DNA of 64,000 nucleotides from Ancistrus triradiatus (Eukaryota > Chordata > Actinopteri > Siluriformes > Loricariidae): contig JAJAGP010000761.1 of NCBI GenBank assembly GCA_025084515.1, forward strand, positions 237,899-301,898. The letters run 5' to 3'. The translations under genes and the position numbers were made by a program. Each line of letters opens with the position of its first letter. Positions within the stretch are counted from its first letter, which is position 1. Under the pieces are notes generated by a model. It made no database searches and was not told the origin of the DNA. It saw only the letters and a program-made list of their open reading frames with translations. This document shows positions 32,858 through 43,050 of the stretch, piece after piece.

Positions 32858-33060
32858 ACTGCTTGATATCGTCCATGCGTGTCCACCAGAAACTCTGCCG
32901 GAGGAGCTTGTAGGTGACCGTGCTGCCAGGGTGCACCGTGAATGATGCCTCGTGCCCCCAGCGCATCACCCGGGGGTGAGCGGAGGTAGGGACAAACCTG
33001 CGACCCGGGGGGGCCGTTACCGGGATCAGGTTCGTGATGAAGGGCCTTGGTGACCACATC
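32858..33060 (-). pseudogene. Chromovirus integrase zinc-binding domain, incomplete
   Basis: The frame reads GRRFVPTSAHPRVMRWGH, EASFTVHPGSTVTYKLL and FWWTRMDDIKQFVA. This is the HH part of the H2C2 zinc-binding domain at the integrase N-terminus. The CxxC part that should follow is absent: the DNA goes from QFVA straight into the PPGLLQP linker with a frame change. A frameshift relative to the RNase H frame lies near the seven-C run at about 33,005-33,013. Confidence 0.8.
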
Positions 33061-33461
33061 GTCGATGGCCCAGGTGAGGGCCGCGACTACCCGAGGGGCC
33101 GGGAGTATGGTATCTTGGACGGGGGTAGAGTCCGAATGATCCCACTGCCTGGATAAGGCATTGGGCTTGGCATTCTTGGAGCCCGACCAGAAGGTGACCA
33201 TAAAATTGAACCTGGCGAAGAACAACGACAAACGAGCCTGGCGGGCATTAAGCCTCTTGGCCTGTTGGATATACGCCAGGTTCTTATGGTCCGTCCATAC
33301 CAGGAACGGATTTTGGCACCTTCCAGCCAGTGCCGCCACTCCTCGAGCGCCAGCTTCATGGCCAGAAGCACCCAGTCTCCAATGGGGTAGTTGCGCTCGG
33401 TGGAGGATAGGTGTCGCGAGAAGTAAGCGCACGGGTGGAGCTTACGATCTGGCTTGGTGCG
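33061..33461 (-). pseudogene. Chromovirus RNase H and connection, frameshifted
   Basis: After a TAA at 33,462-33,464 the original frame remains open (HPCAYFSRHLSSTERNY, then WVLLAMKLALEEWRHWLEG). Near 33,310 the reading changes frame and continues as NPFLVWTDHKNLAYIQQ, AKRLNARQARLSLFFARFNF and PNALSRQ, the distal RNase H and connection of Ty3/gypsy pol. The WTDH Asp is one of the RNase H catalytic acids. The domain content is nearly complete but unreadable as one protein. Confidence 0.85.
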
Positions 33462-35035
33462 TTAAGAAAGGACAGCCCCCACGCCGATATCGGACGCGTC
33501 CACCTCGACGATAAACGGTTCCTCAGGATCGGGAAACCTGAGAACCGGGGGATTATTGAGCCAGTCTTTGATAGCCTGGAACGCTCGGTCAGCCTCCGGA
33601 GTCCCCGGGGTCTTGCGCGTGAGGGCGGTCAGAGGGGCGGCAAGGGTTCCGAAATTCCACACGAAGCGCCGGAAAAAGTTCGCAAACCCCAGGAACCACT
33701 GGACAAGCTGGAGAGAAGTGGGTTGGGGCCAGTCGGCCACGACCTGAATCTTGACCGGGTCCATTTGCAGTGACCCCTGAGATACAATAAACCCCAAGAA
33801 CGCCACAGAGGAAGTGTGGAAAACCGAGTTCTCAAGCTTATCGTATAGTCGATTTTCCAGGAGTAACTGCAAAACCCGGCGGACGTGACCGATGTGTTCC
33901 TTGAGAGTTCGACTGAAAATGAGAATATCGTTGAGGTAGACGAAGACGTATCGATCCAGGGCCTCCCGGAGCACATCATTAATGAACCGTTGGAAGACAG
34001 CTGGGGCATTCATCAGTCCAAAAGGCATCACCCTATATTCATAATGCCCTGTGGGTGTCAAAAAGGCTGTCTTCCATTCGTCCCCCTGCCGGATGCGGAC
34101 GAGGTTGTAAGCGCTCCGGAGGTCCAGCTTGGTGAAGATGCTGGCCCCCTGAAGCACCTCAAATGCCGTCGCCATGAGGGGCAGGGGGTAACGGTCCTTG
34201 ACGGTGACCATATTGAGGCCACGGTAATCGATACATGGGCGCAGGGAGCCGTCCTTCTTGGTGACAAAGAAGAAGCCCACCCCCGCTGACAAGGAGGATG
34301 GCCGGATGAAGCCCTGCTGGAGCGCCTCGACGACGTACTGTCGCATGGCCTCCTGTTCCGTGCGGCTCAGGGAAAAGAGCCGTCCCCGGGGAGGAACCGC
34401 ACCAGGCAGGAAGTTAATAGAGCAGTTGTATTCCCTGTGTGGCAGAAGGGTCTGAGCTGCACATTTGCTAAATACCACCCCTAGATCCCTGTAGGGTTCG
34501 GGAACGGTTGACATATCGGGAATAACCTGCCAAACCTGAGATCGGGGATGGGGGGTGAATCGGGGAATTAAGCAGGACTCCCGGCATCGAGGGGCCCAAG
34601 CATAAATAGACCGGGTTTGCCAGTCGATCCGTGGGTTGTGGAGTTGTAACCATGGATAACCCAGGACTAGCTGGAGATTGGGAGTGCGGGTAACAAGAAA
34701 AACGATCCTCTCAGAATGAGGGCCCATCTCCAGAGTGACGGGTAGGGTCCTGTGAGTAGCAGGTCCCCTACCCAGGATTCGTCCGTCAAAATCCCTGAGC
34801 GGCTGAGGGCTGGAGAGACCCTCGACGCGAAGACATAAATGCCGTGTGAGAGCCTCATCAATAAAGTTGCCCTCGGCCCCAGAATCAACATAGGCGGAGA
34901 GACGGACCCGACCGCCTTCCTCCCGACAAATGACGACCAGGAGGGTGAAGCTCGACAGGGGGCGGGTGGATAGGACTAGGACCGGCTCCCCTGACCGGTC
35001 CTGGCCCTTATGTTTCCCGACCCATCCGGGGACGG
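33462..35035 (-). pseudogene. Chromovirus pol: protease and reverse transcriptase, YLND active site
   Basis: The frame is open upstream of the first ATG (34,727), overlapping the end of gag in another frame. The protease motif YVDSGAEGNFID with catalytic DSG lies at 34,878-34,886, followed by LVLGYPWLQLHNP. The reverse transcriptase has RPCIDYRGLN, FTKLDLRSAYNLVRI (first Asp), FGLMNAPAVFQRF, and then VYLNDILIF, where one Asp of the invariant Asp pair is Asn (codon at 33,930-33,932). Then come LGFIVS, the connection, and VEVDASDIGVGAVLS, the start of RNase H with its first Asp, cut by the TAA at 33,462. The active-site change alone should abolish polymerisation. Confidence 0.92.
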
Positions 35036-35809
35036 GGAATTGGGCGGTGCGAGGGACAATGGAGTCGCGACCAGGCCACGGACCAACGGAGCGACCAGGT
35101 GAGAATCGATGGTAGTGGCGAGACTATAGAGGCCATCGAGCGAGGCGGGAGGATCCCAAACAGCCAGCTCGTTCTTCATAGTCTCGCTAAGCCCCCGTTC
35201 ATAGCTGGAAATGAGGGCTTCCTCATTCCAGCCGCTCTCCGCAGCCAGGGTTTGGAACTCCACGGTGTACTCAGCCACCGACCTGGCACCATGCGTGAGT
35301 CGTGCCAAACGAGAGGCCGCATTGTGGCCCCCCAGTGGGTGGAAATAGGTCCCCTTGAGGGCCTTGGCAAAGGCCGACTCATCCTCACAGGCGGGGGACC
35401 TGGCCTCCCACTGCACTGTGGCCCAGGCCAGAGCCCGACCTGAGAGGAAGGAGATGATATAGGCCACGCGGGATCACGGCGTGGGGAATTGGGACGACTT
35501 CAGCTCGAAAATGAGTGAGCACTGCATCAAAAAACCCCTGCAGCGCTCAGGTTTGCCCCCGAAGCACTCGGGGGCGGAGACGGGGGATTCCTCCGTGGGG
35601 TGAGGAGGAAGAGGCGGAGGTGGCGCAGGAGCAGGCGGAGGAGTGACCACCTGGAAGTCGGAGAGCTTGGCGGAAAGCTCCTTGACTGCCTCAGTAAGAG
35701 CCTCAACTTGTTGGGTGAGGAGGGTTAGTTGCTGCTCGTGACGTCCCAGGGTGGCACCATGGTGGCGGAGAACGGCAGCAGCTGGGGCCGGGGACCCTAC
35801 TGGGTCCAT
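34976..35809 (-). pseudogene. Chromovirus gag, interrupted by one in-frame stop
   Basis: The ATG at 35,809 lies only 16 bp after the 5' LTR. Residues 20-50 (GRHEQQLTLLTQQVEALTEA, then VKELSAKL) look like a coiled coil, followed by a proline run (TPPPAPAPPPPLPPHP). Then comes the gag core: ECFGGKPERCRGFLMQCSLI, a TGA at 35,474-35,476, and in the same frame AYIISFLSGRALAWATVQWE, VEFQTLAAESGWNEEALISS and LSETMKNELAVW. It ends at 34,976 (278 codons with the stop). The CCHC zinc knuckle usual in gag is not visible. The pol frame overlaps its end, so a frameshift would be needed for expression. Confidence 0.9.
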
Positions 35810-35825
35810 ACTGGGCGCAGTATAC
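35810..35825 (-). promoter_or_regulatory. Leader between 5' LTR and gag, primer-binding site unclear
   Basis: Only 16 bases (coding strand gtatactgcgcccagt) separate the LTR from the gag ATG. No normal 18-base TGG-initiated tRNA-complementary site fits. The tgcgcccagt run might be a decayed one that extends into gag. Confidence 0.4.
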
Positions 35826-35989
35826 TGTTACGGGGGGCCTAGGGGCACACCAAAAAAAGAAGTGCAAGTGCAAGGGGGCTCCGCACAAAAGAGCGGGAAA
35901 ACAAAAGCGGAGAACGAACAAATAAGAGAATGAACAAAAAGGGCACACACCAGGTGTGTGTGTGAATGCTGCTGCAGACTGCCAGCAAT

Positions 35990-36045
35990 GGGATTCGAAA
36001 CCAGAGTCACAGTCTCCGGGGGCAGGGATTCTACCACTGTGCCAC
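35990..36045 (-). repeat. tRNA-like module inside the 5' LTR
   Basis: On the minus strand gtggcacagtggtagaatcc (A-box-like) and ggtttcgaatccc (B-box-like, a near-perfect match to the tRNA T-loop) are about 30 bp apart. It could be a captured SINE or tRNA head. Confidence 0.6.
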
Positions 36046-36239
36046 GGATCCTGTGAATAGAAAGTGAACTGAAAGGGCTATAAGTCCACGAGCAAACAAA
36101 GGAGTCGCTTCCAGGCGAACTCAGACAAAAGGAGCATTAGTTTTAAATAAGCATTAACGTAGTGAGAGGCGCGTGAAAAGAAAGGGACGGGAAAATAACC
36201 TGTTAAAACTCTATCTCGAACGGGAAGGGGAGAGAAGGA

Positions 36240-36400
36240 GCACGAACGGCGCTCTGTGTGAGAATGAGCACTATGTATGTGTGTGGGAATAGTGCTCTGT
36301 ATGTGTGGCTGGGGCGCTGTGTGTGTGGCTGGGGCGCTATGTGTGTGCATAAGCTTGGAGCACTATATGTGTGCTTAAGCTCGGAGTGGCTGGCTGTGCA
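36240..36400. repeat. Degenerate GT-rich tandem repeat in the 5' LTR
   Basis: Variants of a roughly 20-30-bp unit (gcgctctgtgtgtgtggctg, gcactatgtatgtgtgtg) recur about six times. The part is missing from the 3' LTR. Confidence 0.6.
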
Positions 36401-36915
36401 TGTGCAGAGGGTCTCTCGGGTCAAGCGTGGTCAGCGCGAGCAGCGTGTCTCTTGACCGCGAAAAATAATGCAAGAAAGCCCAGGGGAAGAGAGGAAACAC
36501 TTGTCTCTCACTGACCCAGGATACCAGGAGAGTCGGAAATCGCGGGGGATTAACCGACACGGGAAAACGGAGCTACCAGCATCTCAACAGAGACGACTGA
36601 AGCGAGCAAGGACCGTGGGTGCCGAAGGGAGCGAATAGAGGAAGGTAAGTGGCATTACCCAAACTTTCCCTTTCCTAACAACTAAGGCCCTAACAATTAC
36701 CTCAAGCCTTTCGGCTTTACGGGATCTCTCCTCCTTTACGAGACAGGGCCACCTTCTGTCCTTAATCGGCAAGCCGGAGGGTAACGGCGGGAGAAAAACA
36801 CAGAGAAGCTTCTTGCACGAGCAGATAGTGCACCGTAGGCCGGCGCTTAGGACGCTGTCTTTATAGGGGGCCGGCCGCGGCGTTTAGCGGCGGGAATGCG
36901 CCCTCTGATATAGCC

Positions 36916-37365
36916 AATGTGAGAGAATGCTTCAGTTGCTTAGAAATTACCCTGGGGTCCTTTGTGATCTCACCAACCATTACACACCTTGCTCTTGGAG
37001 TGAACTTTGTTGGTTGACCACTCCTGGGGAAGGTAACAATGGTCTTGAATTTCCTGTGTACAATCTGTCTGTCTGGGTGCCCACTCACACCTGATGGTCA
37101 TCCCATTGATTGAAAAAACCTGACTCTAATTTCACCTTCAAAGTAACTGCTAATCCTATAGGTTCACATACTTTTGCCTCTCACTAATATGTAATCATTT
37201 TCCTCAATAAATAAATGACCAATATAATATTTTTGTCTCATTTGTTTAACTGGGTTCTCTTTATCTACTTTTAGGACTTGTGTGAAAATCTGACAATATG
37301 TTAGGTCATATTTATGAAGAAATATAGAAAGTTCTAAAGGGTTCACAAACTTTCAAGCACCACTG
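36916..37365 (-). pseudogene. Tc1 family A transposase, N-terminal part right of the chromovirus
   Basis: The minus strand has the start region of the family A transposase, with a deleted first helix-turn-helix (VHRKFKTIVTFPRSGQPTKF, then TPRARCVMVGEITKDP). It continues toward the chromovirus as LKHSLTLA. The reading resumes left of the chromovirus at 31,538. The rest, 37,145-37,365, is the right terminal repeat. Confidence 0.75.
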
Positions 37366-37505
37366 TAGGTTGGGGAGGATTGACTTTGTAGGCACTGACC
37401 ACACTGGTGTACACATGGTCCAAAGTTTTTGTCCGTTTGGTTGAAGGAAACATTCCGATTAAACTTTGGACATACTGATCTCAATGTGCAGTGATTAAAG
37501 TCCCA
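37366..37505 (-). mobile_element. LINE-1, 5' piece (endonuclease)
   Basis: On the minus strand this reads DHVYTSVVSAYKVNPPQP up to the TA where the Tc1 inserted. The next residues (GQSDH) lie at 30,587 on the other side of the Tc1. It belongs to the endonuclease domain just before the SDH motif. The LINE is truncated at about 37,505. Confidence 0.7.
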
Positions 37506-37654
37506 AATTATAATAAAGCCCTCATCCAAGTGTTTGATTTAGTTTGACTAGTTTCGATGTGACCTTGTGTAATGATGTAACCTTGTGTCTCTTGCTAAAA
37601 TGGCCATTGATGCTGATAACAATATTAAATAAACAAACAAATCCACAGTTTATG

Positions 37655-37745
37655 TTTAATGTACAATGTACATCTACAGCATTTAGCTGGGATTTGAACC
37701 CTGGGCCTTTTGGTCCATAGTCCAGGACCATTAGTGACACTGTGA
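37655..37745 (+). repeat. SINE-like repeat P, copy 6, internally deleted
   Basis: Joins acatctacagcatttagc directly to tgggatttgaaccctgggcc and tccatagtccaggacc. The central about 90 bp of P are missing. Confidence 0.7.
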
Positions 37746-40700
37746 CAAAACTACCTGGATGAGCATTTTTTGGTTTTCAAGTGTCAAAAGCTACCATCAA
37801 ATGCCACCTTTGTGTCAACAGATTATTTGGAAGCTGCTAGCTGATTGTGATGCATCTGTAGTGATGTTGATTCTAATTATCAACTGAAATATGCATAAAA
37901 CAATAAAATATTCACTTCAATTATGTGAATGTAGTATGTAGTTAACACTAAAATTGCTCACACCAGTATTCACACTGCAACATTACTCACCCTTTCTGAA
38001 TACAAAAGGGATATAAGCTGTAAAGTTGAACTTCTACTGGCATCATTAATACCTGAAAAATGTAATATGGTCCAAAGAAAGAAGGCGTTAATGAGACACC
38101 CATAATTTCGCAACTGCAGCTGTTGAACCCAGAGAAAAATATCAGTATTTGTAGAATAGTTGTGCTTTCTTTAAAATATTTACATTTTCATCTATCTTCC
38201 AGGACAATGGTAATTAAATATTCATAGCATTCATATCAGATCTGGTGGTTTAAAATGGTATTTAAATTACCTTTACACACACTCTACACTTTTCCTTCAC
38301 AGCTGTCTCATCGTTATCTCACTGTCACTAGGTCTCAAATCTGTAACTGTAAAAGCAATTTCATGGCTTCCAATTGTACAATAGGACATTCATTGCAATG
38401 TATCATGCCTTACTGAATTACATTATATCAGCCTTAAAACACGTGTAACAGACCATAATAGATATTAAGTACATACTGCATTTAACATGGTGTACAGGTT
38501 TCATTACATGCAATTTCAAAGAACGAATTGTGAACATTAAGAGACACGTACTTGACATTTCTCTTTAATAGCGATTCAAAGAATGTGTTAGTAAGCCCTT
38601 TTGTTTGAATGTATGCTATTTGCTACATGCTGTTAATGCCAGTCTATAGAAGGCATATTTCATGGCTGAAAAGTTGGAATCTTTAAAAAAAATGTAATGA
38701 CACCACATGTTCCATATTTCTGATAAACATTAAGTGAGCTCTTTGAATATCATTTCATTCAGTTGATTTCACTTAGTGTTTAAAGTATATACTACATATC
38801 AAAGCTATATTGGATACTGAAGTATATCAGCTGTTGACTAAATAGCCAACAGACTCCAACTAAATGTATGGAACACTGTGATTTTTATTTATTTGCATTT
38901 TTCATACCGTCCCAACTTTTTCTGACTTGGGGTTGTACTGTATGTACAAGCAGTTTAAATGCTAAAAACTTTATTTCCGGAAACATTTACATGGTGTGCT
39001 TAATAGTCAGACATGCCAAATAATGTTGACCACAACGTAAGTAAAAGCCTCAATTTTCTTTCAATTTAATCTCATTTAGGAGAAACTGAGGAGATCCTTT
39101 CTTTTCTTATGTGTTTTGTTAAAACTGAAACACATCTTAAAAATCATTGAATCATTACTCATTGAAATTGAACTGACACTGAAAATTAAGTTTTTGAATA
39201 TAAAATCTAACTTAGGGCTTTTTTTACTGTGTCATAATACTGAAATAATACTATAATTGTATCAACTTTTAAAAATAGCTTTCTGAAATTGTTAGACTAA
39301 TTACAACCTTGTGCATGTTCTAATTGAAATACAACTTTGTGAATACATCAACACTGAAAAAATACATTTCTAAACATTTAAAACAAACAAACAAAAAAAA
39401 AGAACTTTCTAAACTTGTCAAAATCAAAACAGGATTTTATGAATGTCATGAGTTCAGTCAGAAGATTTGCTGCAATTGAATTTGTGATCTAAGTGACAGA
39501 CAGTTGTTTCTGAATTTGGCAAAATGAGCTGTTCGTGTAAAGGTTTTGTTTTAAAAACAGCAAATTTTACTCTAATGATGTCCTTAGATTTAAATGCTCA
39601 TTACCATCCAAGCTTCTGCTACCTTTTTCCTGTTTAAAGCTGTAAACAACTTTTTCATCTTAAATGGCCTGTGTAATCCCCTATTATTCTAAAGTGCATT
39701 ACCTAGCAGACCTATTGCTAGCATACGTCTGCTAGTAACCGTATACTTTTTATATGGATAGAACAATAGCAATTGCTTGCTATTATTTCCTATTTAATTA
39801 GAGCATCCTGGTATCTAATAGTCTAGAAAACATAATTGTTGTTGATAAGTAGTATCAGTGAGTCTTGCCAGAGCTTGTCCAAAACATATTACAGAAACTA
39901 TGATTCAAGAAACAATTAAAACAAATAAGGACTACTTTAGGTTACTACACTAACTGCATACACTGAACATCTACACAATTACTCCTCAATTTCCATTATA
40001 TTTTTGCTATACAAGCTCTCTTAAGTACTTATTGTTGCTATCTTGTTATTCTTATAAGCGTCCTTGGGTTTGTGAAAGACGCTATACAAATTGAACGTAT
40101 TATTATCACCATTATTATTATTATTTATCTGGTCGCCCGCAGAGTGGGTTGTCATGCCTATTTTAAGCCTGGCGTCTTGTGAGCTTTCCTGCTTTAGTGT
40201 CTTAGGAAGTTTTTTTTCTGCTGGCTTGTTTGCAGTCATTACTGACTGGATCAATAGTTTTGAGAAGTGTGACTGAGTATGGCTTAAAATAGCAGTATAT
40301 AATGTACTGTAAATACAGGTGTACTGGTTAAAAATGCTTTATAATTTTATTTCCCATGCCCATAAAAAACATTTCCATCACCTAGACATTTGCTCACTGT
40401 GAAAACTGCATTTAAGCATTAGTACATTTTGGAGCTAGAGAACAGGGCAACTTCTTGATTTTTATAAGTTCTGTAGCCGTGACAAAAATTGCATGAAGTT
40501 TGTGTGTTTATTTGGTTTATTTAACTTTCACTTTCAGCATCAATGGCTATTGAATGAGAGGCATAAGCTTACATAGATACACAAGAACTACATGAGGTCC
40601 TGGAGAAATTACCTTTCTAGCAGGTGCTACTTTGTGATTTTATTTCCATTCTGATATGACACATCTCTATTTTTCTCCCCTATCCATTGAGAGTAATTGA

Positions 40701-41265
40701 AGTGAACCTGTTTTTCACAAAAGTTCATGGTGCTTTGATGATTTTAGTCCCATCGGGATGTAAATCGCTGTGATTTTACAGACAGGCGATGCCTCACATT
40801 GAAAGATGTTTTTTTGATAACTGTTGTTCAGAGCTCACATCTTCTACAGCTCAAATGAAATAAAATCAGATACATTCCAAATATACAAATGGGGGTTTTA
40901 AAGAAGCTGGTGCGCTATTGAATTAGGCCAGATGTCAGAAGAATTCTATTCTGGGAGGATTCAGAGAGTCATAAAGGGGAAAAATTACAACAAGACAGAT
41001 AGTGTCAACTCATTAGAGGGGAAATTTTAATGGCATCTGCAGGTATTAAGCATTACCTGATATTGAAATATGCACAGTATACACTCTTAATTTTCTGTAA
41101 GTTCTTTCTGCCAGTTATGTGTGACACAAACATCTTGGTTTAAATAGAATACAACCCACTAGAAAGTGAAGTGTCCTGTAGGAGTCTTATTGCTGTCCAG
41201 ATTGAAGAGTTTTGTTATTAGTACACATCTCCTGATATACTAGTTGAAAGTTTGGCATCAGTGGT
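37746..41265. other. Repeat-poor block, with a family D end at 38,882-38,939
   Basis: 3.5 kb of AT-rich DNA in which I recognise only a 58-bp family D terminus (tttgcatttttcataccgtc, then ttggggttgtactg), a short poorly conserved piece near 40,085-40,130 with ATT triplets, and a tttcagcatcaatggctatt phrase at 40,532. No coding frame stands out. It is by far the longest nearly transposon-free stretch. Confidence 0.4.
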
Positions 41266-41430
41266 GTGATTGCCCAGTTCTCCAGATCTTGAAGCATGAC
41301 AGTGACCCTGAACACAGAAGTTATTCTACCAAAAAATAGTTAAAGAAGAGTAAATTTAATGTTTTGGAATTGACAAGTCAAAATCATGACCACAATCCAA
41401 TAGAAGAGTTGTGAAAACTGTCCTTCCTCA
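41266..41430 (+). mobile_element. Tc1 transposase relic
   Basis: The DNA gaagcatgacagtgaccctgaa, through accaaaaaatagttaaagaa and ttttggaattgacaagtcaa to caatccaatagaag, encodes in broken frames the HDSDPxHxS region with the second catalytic Asp, the following Lys-rich helix and the LNPIEE motif with the third acid. The ends are not found. It is closest to families A and C. Confidence 0.6.
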
Positions 41431-42279
41431 TGTCTGTGTATTGACAGACCCGAACAGAATTCACTGCTGGGACACAAAACCCTGACCGCTGAGGTGGTGG
41501 GCTAGTGTGAATTTTCATTGTGCCACCTGGGCACCCATTGTCTATTGCTCATGGTGAGGATAAACAGGTGAATTCATCGAATCAATAGTGGCTTTATAGA
41601 ATATATTGACAGCATATAAATCTATCATTTTAAATACAAAGGGGAACATTGTTAAAATGGTAATGTAAACACTCCCTGACAGTAGTAAAATAATGCACGT
41701 ATTATTAATCAGTATCTGTCAGGAAAAGTGGAATTTATACCAGCATCCTGTCATTTCTGCTTTCAAGTCTACATGATGGGCACGGGTGATCATCTGCTCG
41801 CTGAAGTTCTATTCACAGATTATCTGAGGGAAATTGTTCTCTTATAAAGACTGATGTTCTGTATTTACTTTGCAATAATTATGCTTTCATACTTGATATA
41901 CACTGATATAAATGATATTTCATACGCGGATATAATGCATAATTTGAATGAAAGCCTTAATGGATTGGCAGCTGTAGCTTTAGCCGGCTGGTTATGGTCC
42001 ATCACCATTGGAAAATGATGGAGAGGCATGAGATACAGTGTCACTCACCAAAACATATGCGTTGTATGTGCTGAAGCTTTTACAAGATGAAATGGAAACC
42101 ATCTGCTACATAAATGATTCTTACAAGACATTAGTGTAGCTCAACTACAGCTGGGATTAGTTTCAAGCTTTTTATGAAGGCGTCCATCTCAGTTTGGCAC
42201 TCATCTTCCTTGCACACTGATTTGAAATATTTTCACACACTGTCAAGTTTTAAGTCTATTAAAACCAAACTCTGCCATT
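41431..42279. other. No recognised feature; candidate conserved sequence near 41,930-42,240
   Basis: Non-coding, without repeats that I know. The segment near 41,940-42,200 has even composition and TAAT-type motifs, which is only weakly suggestive of a conserved element. Confidence 0.25.
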
Positions 42280-42840
42280 GCTGAAATTTTTGTGAACCCT
42301 TTTAGAATTTCCTATTTTTCTGTATAAACATGACTTAAAAACAATTTCAGCTTTTCAGCTAAAAGTAGATAAAGAGAACACATTTATATAAATGAGACAA
42401 AAATTGTATACTTGGTCTTTTACTAAATGAGGGAAATGATCCAATATTTCATATAATTTAGTAAAAGTTTTCAGTACCACTAAGTGCTTTCAGTACCTGG
42501 TGTGACCCCTTTGAGCATCAATAACTATCACTTAACATTTCTATTAACTGTTATTAAGTCCTGCACATAGCTTTAGAGGAATTTTAGTCCTTTCCTCCAC
42601 ATAGAACAGCTTCAGCACTGGTATGTTGGTAAGCTGCCTCACATGAGCTGATTCCACAACATTTCTATTTAATTAAGGTCAGGATGTTGATGTGTTCATT
42701 CCAATAGTCTAACTTATTCATCTTTAACCATTCCTTGGTAGAACTACTTGTGTGTTTAGAGGAACTGTCTTGTGGCTGGACCCACATTTTCCTGAGATTG
42801 TACTTCACCAAGTAAGAAAGGTCATAGACCAGGGAATGCT
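42280..42840 (-). mobile_element. Tc1-like element family A, copy 5, highly diverged
   Basis: Follows the family A order from tttttgtgaacccttttaga through taaaagtagataaagagaac and gatccaatatttcat to the C-terminal half of the transposase on the minus strand (gacccctttgagcatcaata, taaccattccttggtagaac). It has many small deletions and ends near 42,840. Among the A copies it looks the oldest. Confidence 0.75.
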
Positions 42841-43050
42841 TCTGGACTATTCACAGCCACTGCCTGCTTCTTTTCACCAGAAGGCAGTCAGCTTTGACAA
42901 CGAATATGAATATACACAGAGGAAATAACTATGTCCACTGTGTTTATCTGCCATCTTTGATGGTGCCTTAACCAGTTGACAAGGGCCACTATTGCATCAG
43001 CAAGGAGAAAATCCATCATTTTGGCCTTCCCTCACTCTATAATGGTTATT

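Larger units (their letters stand above)
31539..36910 (-). mobile_element. Ty3/gypsy chromovirus-type LTR retrotransposon, nearly complete but dead
   Basis: A 5.37-kb minus-strand element between two direct LTRs, with the 5-bp duplication tagcc at 31,534-31,538 and 36,911-36,915. The order is 5' LTR, gag, protease, reverse transcriptase, RNase H, integrase, chromodomain, purine-rich tract, 3' LTR, which is the Ty3/gypsy (Metaviridae) chromovirus order. It is GC-rich in contrast to the AT-rich host sequence. Visible damage includes an in-frame stop in gag, one in RNase H, at least three frameshifts, an altered reverse-transcriptase active site, and deletions in the integrase zinc finger and core. 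Insertion into the Tc1 copy is certain, because the Tc1 sequence joins exactly across it. Confidence 0.95.
35826..36910 (-). repeat. 5' LTR of the chromovirus, full length
   Basis: 1,085 bp. On the coding strand it starts tatcagaggg and ends cccgtaaca. It includes a repetitive GT-rich stretch (36,240-36,400) built from variants of gcgctctgtgtgtgtggctg, and the tRNA-like module at 35,990-36,045. The lack of a 5' TG is seen in both LTRs and is therefore probably a family trait. Confidence 0.92.
30588..37365 (-). mobile_element. Tc1-like element family A, copy 4, split by a chromovirus
   Basis: Left end cagtggtgcttgaaag (30,588) and right end ctttcaagcaccactg (37,365) are both flanked by TA, and the LINE-1 reading joins across it. 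Without the chromovirus (31,539-36,910) and its 5-bp duplication the element is about 1.40 kb. The minus-strand transposase starts right of the chromovirus and ends left of it. Confidence 0.9.

Noticed and set aside
32325..32866. Long frames on both strands over the chromovirus pol
   Set aside because: Shadows caused by GC-rich coding DNA; only the minus frames with retroviral motifs are real.
33885..34289. 134-codon plus-strand frame
   Set aside because: Antisense to the reverse transcriptase; no motif of its own.
35990..36045. Functional tRNA gene
   Set aside because: The A-box and B-box are present, but the acceptor and anticodon arms do not pair into a complete cloverleaf by eye, and it is part of the LTR.
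36078..36424. His/Thr/Ala-rich frames in the right LTR
   Set aside because: They translate the GT-rich tandem repeat of the LTR and are not shared with the other LTR.
37522..37740. Minus-strand 72-codon frame
   Set aside because: It covers the deleted P repeat copy and AT-rich flank; no protein family is suggested.
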